Assembly (NCBI GenBank): GCA_964433135.1
Contig: CAYSQW010000068.1
Location: 1-17,747, forward strand
Direction of reading: 5' to 3'
DNA length: 17,747 nucleotides
Origin: CAYSQW01 sp964433135
GTDB taxonomy: Bacteria > Acidobacteriota > Aminicenantia > Aminicenantales > Aminicenantaceae
The translations under genes were made by a program, and so were the position numbers. This document shows, in pieces, positions 8,439 through 15,424 of this stretch. The notes beneath the pieces were generated by a model. The model worked only from the letters and a program-made list of their open reading frames with translations, searched no databases and was not told where the DNA came from. Numbering within the stretch: the stretch's first letter is position 1; each line of letters starts with the position of its first letter.

Positions 8439-9802
8439 GCACTTTTTCAATTCTCCTGGTGGACGATGAGATCCTGACTCTCAATACGCTGAAACGCGCC
8501 TTGAATAAAAAAAATTACGAGGTCTATATAGCCGATTCGGGAGAAAAAGCCTTGGAACTCGTCGAAACCTACAAACCTCATCTCATCCTCCTGGATCTGA
8601 TGCTTCCGGGAATCTCGGGACTGGAAGTTCTCAAGCGCGTCAAGGAGTCGGAGAGCGAAACCATCATCATTATGATGACCGCCTACGAGATCCTGGAAAA
8701 GGCCGTCGAAGCGATGAAGCTGGGAGCGTATGACTATCTTCTCAAACCCTTTAAGATCAGCACTCTGATCAATACCATCCAGCGGGCGCTTGAAACGCTT
8801 TCGCTTCGCATCCAGATTCAGGATCTGCTGAAGTCGGAGCGGGGAAGATATTATTTCGGCCGCCTGGTAGGCGAAAGCGCGGAAATGCGGGAAGTCATTG
8901 AAATGGCCCAGCGTATCGCCCTTTCAGACAAAACTACGGTTTTGCTTCAGGGCGAGAGCGGAACCGGAAAAGAGCTGATCGCTAAAGCGATCCACTATCA
9001 CAGTCCCAGAACCGATAAGAAGATCATCGATATCAACTGCGCCGCCATTCCGGAGAACCTGTTGGAGAGCGAACTTTTCGGCTATGAAGCCGGGGCATTC
9101 ACAGACGCAAAGAAACGAAAGATCGGCTTGCTGGAGCAGGGTGACGGAGGAACCATCTTCTTTGATGAGATCGGAGACATGTCCTTCAATCTTCAAGCCA
9201 AGCTGCTGCGTGTTCTTGAAGACGGAGCGTTCACACGATTGGGAGGAAATCAACAGATCGAGATCAACATCCGCGTCATCGCGGCCACCAACGTCCATCT
9301 GGCAAAGGCCACGGAAGAGGGGAAGTTTCGTTCCGACCTCTATTATCGTCTTAATGTCGTCCCCATAATCATCCCTCCGCTGCGGGACCGCAAGGACGAC
9401 ATTTTGCCTCTGGCCCTCCACTATATCCAGGAGTTCAACCGAGATTTGAAACGCTCCTATAAAGGGATATCCAAGGAAGCCGCGCAAGCCATGCTGAATT
9501 ACCCATGGCCCGGCAACGTTCGGGAAGTAAAAAATATTATCGAGCGCATCATGTCGCTCCACATTGCGGATCAAATTCTTTACACTCATCTCCCCGCTGA
9601 AATCCGAAAATATAAAAAGATATCCGCGAACAACATCCTCGACGACATCCTCCCCGAAGAATCATTCATGACCCTTGAAGAGCTTGAAAAAAAATATATT
9701 GAAAAAGTGCTTGAGTATACAGGGGGAAACAAAACCCGCGCTTCGGGAATCCTCGGCATCCATGCCACTTCCCTCTTTCGAAAGCTGAAAAGCTGGCAGT
9801 AA
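8435..9802 (+). CDS. NtrC-family sigma-54-dependent response regulator
   Basis: This 455-aa activator has a receiver domain (about 4-120) with acidic pocket D10/D11, phospho-acceptor D54, T82 and K104. A sigma-54-interacting AAA+ domain (about 145-385) carries Walker A GESGTGKE (173-180), Walker B 'GGTIFFDE' and an R-finger region. A Fis-type helix-turn-helix closes it (about 420-453). The sigma-54 contact loop reads GAFTDA (220-225) rather than consensus GAFTGA; the key Phe and Thr are kept. Once phosphorylated by the upstream kinase it should bind upstream sites and remodel sigma-54 RNA polymerase. A near-consensus -24/-12 promoter begins about 150 bp after its stop, pointing to the glutamate dehydrogenase operon as a target. 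Confidence 0.94.
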   Translation: MSTFSILLVDDEILTLNTLKRALNKKNYEVYIADSGEKALELVETYKPHLILLDLMLPGISGLEVLKRVKESESETIIIMMTAYEILEKAVEAMKLGAYDYLLKPFKISTLINTIQRALETLSLRIQIQDLLKSERGRYYFGRLVGESAEMREVIEMAQRIALSDKTTVLLQGESGTGKELIAKAIHYHSPRTDKKIIDINCAAIPENLLESELFGYEAGAFTDAKKRKIGLLEQGDGGTIFFDEIGDMSFNLQAKLLRVLEDGAFTRLGGNQQIEINIRVIAATNVHLAKATEEGKFRSDLYYRLNVVPIIIPPLRDRKDDILPLALHYIQEFNRDLKRSYKGISKEAAQAMLNYPWPGNVREVKNIIERIMSLHIADQILYTHLPAEIRKYKKISANNILDDILPEESFMTLEELEKKYIEKVLEYTGGNKTRASGILGIHATSLFRKLKSWQ

Positions 9803-9881
9803 TACCCCCAAGCAAAAGCATACCGGCTTCAGCTGTCATTTCCATGTGACATGTGCAGTAAAATCGCCTTTCTATAGCATA

Positions 9882-9895
9882 TTGCAGTACTGCAA
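9882..9895. promoter_or_regulatory. Perfect 14-bp palindrome, candidate enhancer/operator
   Basis: TTGCAGTACTGCAA is a perfect palindrome centred about 90 bp upstream of the predicted sigma-54 start site. That is a normal position for the upstream activator sequence of an NtrC-type regulator, whose Fis-like HTH binds dyads. No second copy of the full palindrome was noticed elsewhere in the window. Confidence 0.62.
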
Positions 9896-9953
9896 ATCGC
9901 TATATTCTCCAAATCATTATTCTTTATATTGCTCATTATAAATCATTTACATG

Positions 9954-9970
9954 TTGGCATGACAATTGCA
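9954..9970 (+). promoter_or_regulatory. Sigma-54 (-24/-12) promoter of the glutamate dehydrogenase operon
   Basis: TTGGCATGACAATTGCA matches the consensus YTGGCACGRNNNTTGCW at every defined position except one (T for C after TGGCA). The GG (9956-9957) and GC (9968-9969) have the required 10-bp separation. Transcription would start near 9981, giving a short leader with GGAGG at 10000-10004 before the small ORF at 10013. The gene immediately upstream encodes a sigma-54 activator, which supports the call. Confidence 0.88.
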
Positions 9971-10012
9971 GTGAAAATGGGTGCAGTAATTAATTCGTTG
10001 GAGGCATTCATA

Positions 10013-10240
10013 ATGAAAACGTCAACCGCAATAAAAGAGAAAGAGAAAGAATACGGCCAGCCTGAAATCATTCCCTGGCCGTTGTTAAACGATGACGGCC
10101 GGGACGCCGCAAAAGCCAGAAGGGCCGCTGTAGACCAGAAGTTTCTTTATTATAAGGACCACCAGATTCCCATCGCACAATTCAAAAAATCCGGCTATGA
10201 CAAACTTTTAAAACTTATCGTCAAGGAAATCGAGAGGTAA
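10013..10240 (+). CDS. 75-aa uncharacterised protein co-transcribed with glutamate dehydrogenase
   Basis: I do not recognise this protein. It is 75 residues, highly charged and soluble, with no signal peptide, membrane helix or Cys cluster. A lysine/glutamate-rich N-terminus is followed by a Pro/Trp motif (IIPWPLL, about 18-24), a KARRAA segment and a C-terminal amphipathic helix ending KLLKLIVKEIER. The ATG at 10013 is preferred over a longer reading from 9929 because GGAGG sits 8 nt upstream and because the longer form would begin upstream of the sigma-54 promoter. It is the first gene after that promoter and ends 3 nt before the dehydrogenase start. It may be a partner or regulator of that enzyme, or an adaptor; no function can be assigned. 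Confidence 0.75.
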   Translation: MKTSTAIKEKEKEYGQPEIIPWPLLNDDGRDAAKARRAAVDQKFLYYKDHQIPIAQFKKSGYDKLLKLIVKEIER

Positions 10241-10243
10241 CCG

Positions 10244-11539
<1,296 letters not shown>

Positions 11540-11588
11540 TCCGCATTAATCATACTTCTCTTAACCTAATACTTAACCAAACCAAATT

Positions 11589-11624
11589 GAGGGAGGGGAG
11601 GCAGCTCCCCTCCTTCTCCTTTTA
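11589..11624 (+). terminator. Strong rho-independent terminator after glutamate dehydrogenase
   Basis: The stem pairs 11589-11600 with 11605-11616 (12 bp including one G-T wobble; core GGAGGGGAG/CTCCCCTCC) around a GCAG tetraloop, followed by TCCTTTT. It closes the small-ORF/dehydrogenase operon. Confidence 0.92.
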
Positions 11625-11737
11625 GACCCCTTTTGGTTTCCCCTTAATTCTCGGACATACCGGCAAACGACGGAACAGGATCAAGAAAAATAGCAATCCT
11701 CCCGTTTCTTTGATATCTTATTGTTAGGATATTCAAC

Positions 11738-11743
11738 GAGGAG
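11738..11743 (+). promoter_or_regulatory. Ribosome binding site deciding a TTG start
   Basis: GAGGAG lies 7 nt before the TTG at 11751. An in-frame TTG at 11721 would place this purine tract inside the coding region and has no Shine-Dalgarno of its own, so 11751 is the better start. Confidence 0.7.
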
Positions 11744-11750
11744 TCCCGAA

Positions 11751-12434
11751 TTGTTTTTTCTGCCTATCTTAATTTTCATTCTCATCATCTATTTCGGCCT
11801 GCTCGCATTTCTTTTCCTGTTCCTTCAGATCGGCGTCTTCGCTTTCGAACAGATCGGCATCCCTCCGGGAATCATGTTCTTTCTCTTGTTTCTGACATTG
11901 ATCGGCAGCGGCATAAACATCCCAGTAAAGCGATACACAACCGATATCACCATGACGGAAAAAATCGTCCGGTATTTCGGCCGCAGCTACCGGATTCCCC
12001 GCGCCTTCAACCGAAATACAGCCGTCATCGCCGTCAATATCGGAGGTGCGGTGATCCCCACCCTCTTGTCTCTATTCCTTCTAATACGATGGCCGCACCT
12101 GCTGCTTGCCAATGTCATCGCCGTCGTTTTCGTGTCGATCTTGGTTCACCGCATGGCCCGTCCGATCCGCGGCATCGGGATCGCAACGCCGGCTCTGCTG
12201 CCTCCCGTGCTTGCGGCATTGACCGCGCTGGTCCTTCAGGTTTTTTTCGGCCCGCATACGGCGCCCATCATTGCATATGTTTCCGGCACCCTGGGCACCC
12301 TCATAGGCGCCGATCTCCTGAATATAAGAAAAATTTCCCTTTTGGGCGCACCGGTGGCATCCATCGGCGGGGCGGGAACATTCGACGGCATTTTTTTAAC
12401 CGGTCTGATTGCCGTCATCCTGACTTCGCTCTAA
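11751..12434 (+). CDS. DUF1614-like polytopic membrane protein
   Basis: This very hydrophobic protein of about 227 aa has some six or seven membrane segments. It begins directly with one (about 1-25), then has an 'IPVKRYTTD' loop, an 'AVIAVNIGGAVIPTLLSL' segment and a glycine-rich C-terminal 'ASIGGAGTFDGIFLTGL' segment. These features and the length fit the uncharacterised DUF1614 family seen in archaea and bacteria; the family name is from memory of its conserved NIGGAVIP and GGAGTFDGIF blocks. No catalytic or transport motif is evident. It stands alone after a terminator, 80 nt before a peptidase gene that has its own ribosome binding site, so cotranscription is possible but unproven. Confidence 0.78.
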   Translation: MFFLPILIFILIIYFGLLAFLFLFLQIGVFAFEQIGIPPGIMFFLLFLTLIGSGINIPVKRYTTDITMTEKIVRYFGRSYRIPRAFNRNTAVIAVNIGGAVIPTLLSLFLLIRWPHLLLANVIAVVFVSILVHRMARPIRGIGIATPALLPPVLAALTALVLQVFFGPHTAPIIAYVSGTLGTLIGADLLNIRKISLLGAPVASIGGAGTFDGIFLTGLIAVILTSL

Positions 12435-12514
12435 CCGATGATTCGGAAATATCAACAACGGGGATAAGCCGTTTGAAACAAAAGGCTCGAGGCGAATGAT
12501 CAAGGAGGAGCTAA

Positions 12515-14506
12515 ATGAAAAAATTGCGCTTTTGGACGAGGCTTGGCTTATTGGCCTGGATGAGCTTCATGACCGGGCTTCATGCCCAGGAAATGAAGAC
12601 TCCGGCTCTCAAGGACATCCTGGATCTGAAAACACCGGGCAGCCTGCAGATTTCGCCTGACGGAACCCGGGTTCTGTATACGGTTCGTGAAGCCGACTGG
12701 GAGGAAAACACCTACGGATCCCAGATATGGAGTGCGGATATCAAAACCCGGGAAATCCGCCAGCTGACTTTTATGAAGGAGCGCAGTTTCGGCCCGGCCT
12801 GGTCACCTGACGGCCGCTGGATTTCCTTCCTCTCGGCCCGTGAAGAAAAGACCCAGATCCACCTTATGTCGACCTCGGGAGGAGAAGCCAGATGCCTCAC
12901 CAAGGCCGAAAACGGGGTTTCTTCGTATCGCTGGGCTCCCGACGGCGCCTCCATCGCATTCACCGCCGCGGATAAAAAAAGCAAGGAACAAGAGGCGGTC
13001 GAAAAAGAATTCGGTAAATTCGAGATCGTGGATGCGGAATTCAGCATCCGGCATCTCTGGATCATAGGCATCGATGGAGGCGACGCCAAAAAGCTCGTGG
13101 ACCGTTCCGACCTGCATGTCGGAAGCATGGATTGGTCCCCGGACACCGCTCATATCGCCTTCAGCGCGACACCCGATTCTCGTATCGAATCCGGCTACGA
13201 ATCCGACATCTATATCGTCTCTCTCGAGAACGGCACCATCCGCCTTCTGGTCGATCTAAAGGGTGCCGACGGATCTCCCTGCTGGTCGCCAAAAGGAGAT
13301 CTTATCGCTTTTTCCAGCAAGCAGGGCGCAAGCCAATCGTTCGCCAACACCGAGATCTGCATCGTCCCGTCGGAGGGAGGGAAAATCGACAGCATCACTC
13401 CGTCGTTCGATGAAAATGCTTCTCCTCTGATCTGGAACCGGGACGGTATCTATTTCAACGCGTATCAGGGAATGTCATCTCACCTATTCCGAGCCGAGCC
13501 GCTTGGAAAATCCGTTTCCCGGATCACAGAAGGAGATGGATTTCTAAGAAACTTTTCTCTCTCGAAAGATGGGACCCGAATGGTTTTCACGGCCGTGGAT
13601 GGCGATCATTTCATCGAGATCTTCACCTCCGCGGTCGACACGTATAATCCCCGCAGGATCACGAACTTCTCCGCGCAGATCTCGGATTGGAAGCTGGGAA
13701 GCAAGGAATCCATCCGCTGGAAAAGCCAAGATGGAGCCGAGATCACCGGAGTCCTCATGAAACCGCACGATTTCGATCCCAACAAGAAATATCCTCTGCT
13801 GTTGGTCATCCATGGAGGCCCCACGGGTATTTCTTATCCCCAGCTGATAGACGGACGCAGCAGCACCTACCCCCTGGAACAGTGGTTGGCGAAAGGCGCC
13901 GTCATCCTCCAGCCTAATTACCGCGGGAGTGCGGGATTCGGTGCGGATTTCCGCCGTTTGAACTTCAGAAATCTCGGCGTGGGAGATTACTGGGATGTCA
14001 TATCAGGAGTGGACCATCTCATCGCTCAGGGATTCATCGATGAAAACCGCCTTGGAGCCATGGGTTGGAGCCAAGGCGGTTATATTTCCGCCTTCATCAC
14101 CACCTTCAGCGATCGATTCAAAGCGGTCAGCGTGGGCGCGGGAATTTCGGATTGGGTTACCTATTACGTCAACACGGACATTCACCCGTTCACCCGGATT
14201 TATTTAGGCGCAACCCCATGGGATGATGAGGAAGTCTATCGTAAGACCAGTCCCATGACGCATATCCTGAACGCCAAAACGCCCACCCTGATCCAGCACG
14301 GCGAATTCGACCGCCGCGTTCCGATCCCCAACGCATTCAAGCTTTACCAGGGATTGAAGGATATGGGCGTCCCCGTCAAATTCATCATCTACAAAGGATT
14401 CGGCCACGGCATTACAAAACCCAAGGAAAAGCTGGCCGTACTCACCCACAACTGGGAATGGTTCAATCAATATCTTTGGGAGGAGCCGAAAAAATTCCCC
14501 CGTTGA
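12515..14506 (+). CDS. Secreted S9 family peptidase (acylaminoacyl-peptidase/prolyl-oligopeptidase type)
   Basis: This 663-aa serine peptidase has a signal peptide (KK start, hydrophobic 8-22, cleavage probably after A24 in GLHA-Q). It is followed by a beta-propeller (about 30-390) with repeated 'WSPDG'/'SPDG' blades and an alpha/beta-hydrolase domain (about 410-660). The catalytic triad is S519 (GWSQGG), D599 (HGEFDRRVP) and H631 (GFGHGI). 'HGGPTG' near 430 is the oxyanion region. Such enzymes remove residues or dipeptides from short peptides after the propeller limits access to small substrates; this one should act in the periplasm or outside the cell. AAGGAGGAG precedes the ATG. The subfamily (S9C rather than S9A/B) is likely from the blade and HGGPTG style; exact specificity is unknown. 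Confidence 0.92.
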   Translation: MKKLRFWTRLGLLAWMSFMTGLHAQEMKTPALKDILDLKTPGSLQISPDGTRVLYTVREADWEENTYGSQIWSADIKTREIRQLTFMKERSFGPAWSPDGRWISFLSAREEKTQIHLMSTSGGEARCLTKAENGVSSYRWAPDGASIAFTAADKKSKEQEAVEKEFGKFEIVDAEFSIRHLWIIGIDGGDAKKLVDRSDLHVGSMDWSPDTAHIAFSATPDSRIESGYESDIYIVSLENGTIRLLVDLKGADGSPCWSPKGDLIAFSSKQGASQSFANTEICIVPSEGGKIDSITPSFDENASPLIWNRDGIYFNAYQGMSSHLFRAEPLGKSVSRITEGDGFLRNFSLSKDGTRMVFTAVDGDHFIEIFTSAVDTYNPRRITNFSAQISDWKLGSKESIRWKSQDGAEITGVLMKPHDFDPNKKYPLLLVIHGGPTGISYPQLIDGRSSTYPLEQWLAKGAVILQPNYRGSAGFGADFRRLNFRNLGVGDYWDVISGVDHLIAQGFIDENRLGAMGWSQGGYISAFITTFSDRFKAVSVGAGISDWVTYYVNTDIHPFTRIYLGATPWDDEEVYRKTSPMTHILNAKTPTLIQHGEFDRRVPIPNAFKLYQGLKDMGVPVKFIIYKGFGHGITKPKEKLAVLTHNWEWFNQYLWEEPKKFPR

Positions 14507-14551
14507 TCTCAAGGAACGGCCGCACATATCATATAATTCCTATTGATCATA

Positions 14552-14580
14552 TTGATTTTATATGTTTTTCCGTGTATAAT
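14552..14580 (+). promoter_or_regulatory. Sigma-70-type promoter inside the intergenic gap
   Basis: TTGATT (14552-14557) and a perfect TATAAT (14575-14580) are separated by exactly 17 bp. The predicted start is near 14587. No open reading frame with a ribosome binding site follows for over 250 bp, so the transcript is probably non-coding or a long leader. Confidence 0.65.
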
Positions 14581-14586
14581 AAATTC

Positions 14587-14678
14587 AAGAATATGACCTG
14601 CTGAGCTGGCTGGGCAGGTGCGTTCCTCCTTCATCCCTCTTTTTGATTTTTCCCGAGACACAGCCAGCTTTTCCCCTT
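14587..14678 (+). ncRNA. Candidate small RNA with pseudoknot-capable 5' hairpin and C/U-rich middle
   Basis: Directly downstream of the promoter, ACCTGC (14596-14601) pairs with GCAGGT (14614-14619). The loop contains AGCTGGCTG (14604-14612), which is perfectly complementary to CAGCCAGCT (14661-14669). The two pairings could form a pseudoknot or alternative states. The distal pairing is followed by TTTTCCCCTTTA, a weak terminator-like tail. Between them is a C/U-rich stretch containing CCTCCTTCAT, complementary to a Shine-Dalgarno plus start codon. It matches no RNA family I can name; boundaries are predicted. Confidence 0.35.
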
Positions 14679-15122
14679 TATGTCCTCGTCGGACCGATTT
14701 CAGGTGAAAATTGTTGCGCCCGGAGGGGAAAAAAGGCCGAGCCTACCCGCTCCACCCGATGATCAAGGAAAAAGACAAGTGGTCCGTACCGCAACATAAC
14801 CATGAAACCACATATTCAGGGCTTCCCGCTGCATTCCCCTATCGGCCGTTTTTATGAAAAGCAAAAAAGGAAACCTTTTCCTATTATGTATCGTCTATAT
14901 CTATGAGATGAAAAAAACAAGGAGGCCGAGAGGAAACGCCCAAAACGGATGGAGTTTCCGTCCGCCGGAAGGGTATAAGTTCTCTATCTCGAGGCTTTGT
15001 CCCGTCCCGATCTCTTCCACGGATCGTTTCTCACGGCTTCATCCGGAAGGATTCGGCCGAACGGCAACACGCGGTATCACTCCGGTGATATCCTTCTACG
15101 ATAGATTACACTTTTCAGCCAG

Positions 15123-15160
15123 GTCGAAGAAGGGACGCCCCCTTCTTCGACACCTCTTTT
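15123..15160 (+). terminator. Perfect 12-bp hairpin with short T-rich tail
   Basis: GTCGAAGAAGGG (15123-15134) pairs perfectly with CCCTTCTTCGAC (15140-15151) around a 5-nt loop, followed by ACCTCTTTTAA. This is a plausible rho-independent terminator for a transcript arising in the gap, about 540 nt after the promoter at 14552. Confidence 0.7.
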
Positions 15161-15185
15161 AACTATCAGAGTCCTCCTTTAACTC

Positions 15186-15218
15186 GACAGCCCTTCCTGC
15201 CCGGCTCGAAGGGCTGTC
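15186..15218 (+). repeat. Perfect 11-bp inverted repeat, second hairpin in tandem
   Basis: GACAGCCCTTC (15186-15196) pairs perfectly with GAAGGGCTGTC (15208-15218) around an 11-nt loop, 34 nt after the preceding hairpin. The tail (CTCTATTTCAG) is only weakly T-rich. It could be a second terminator, an mRNA-stability element or an attenuator upstream of the dipeptidyl-peptidase gene. Confidence 0.6.
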
Positions 15219-15281
15219 CTCTATTTCAGCCGCATCCGCCATCATTGCAGGGATAATTCCGACAACGGATTCCGGATGTAT

Positions 15282-15310
15282 TTGACAACCGGAGAAAACT
15301 TTGATACTCC
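15282..15310 (+). promoter_or_regulatory. Weak candidate sigma-70 promoter for the DPP-IV-like gene
   Basis: TTGACA (15282-15287) is a perfect -35 box, but the -10 region is poor: GATACT at 15 bp spacing or TACTCC at 17 bp. It would give a leader of about 110 nt that contains the inverted repeat GAAACC/GGTTTC (15365-15380). Confidence 0.35.
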
Positions 15311-15424
15311 AAAGGTTATCATGGGCCGGACATACAAAAGAAACACACTCTTGAAGCGGGCCGCGAAACCTTTCGGTTTCCCCGTTCCCGAGCCCGGCAA
15401 ATCTCTTCCAAGGAGTTCACCAGC

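Larger units (their letters stand above)
9796..9988 (+). repeat. Cluster of GCAGTA-type repeats around the sigma-54 promoter
   Basis: GCAGTA or GCAGTG occurs at 9796, 9855, 9884, 9968 and 9983, plus the inverted TACTGC at 9888-9893. Two of them also share a following AATCGC (ending near 9866 and 9900). These could be half-sites for the regulator encoded just upstream. Some may be chance, and the copy at 9796 overlaps the regulator's stop codon. Confidence 0.45.
14507..15424. other. 918-bp gene-free gap between two peptidase genes
   Basis: No convincing coding sequence is present. The gap holds a good sigma-70 promoter (14552-14580), a structured C/U-rich stretch behind it, a possible hairpin TATCAC/GTGATA near 15075-15090, two long perfect hairpins (15123-15151 and 15186-15218), a weak promoter-like TTGACA (15282) and the leader of the dipeptidyl-peptidase gene. 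The length and density of structure suggest an RNA-level function or decayed sequence. Confidence 0.6.

Noticed and set aside
9929..10012. Longer N-terminus for the 75-aa protein
   Set aside because: That start lies upstream of the -24/-12 promoter and has no ribosome binding site; the ATG at 10013 has GGAGG at the right distance.
14712..14796. Long-range pairing TGTTGCG (14712-14718) with CGCAACA (14790-14796) as part of a known structured RNA
   Set aside because: Seven complementary bases at this distance arise by chance often; no RNase P, tmRNA, SRP or riboswitch signature was found around them.
14854..15162. 102-aa + strand open frame in the intergenic gap
   Set aside because: No ribosome binding site, no recognisable domain, and its end runs through a perfect 12-bp terminator-like hairpin. 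A decayed or novel small gene cannot be fully excluded.
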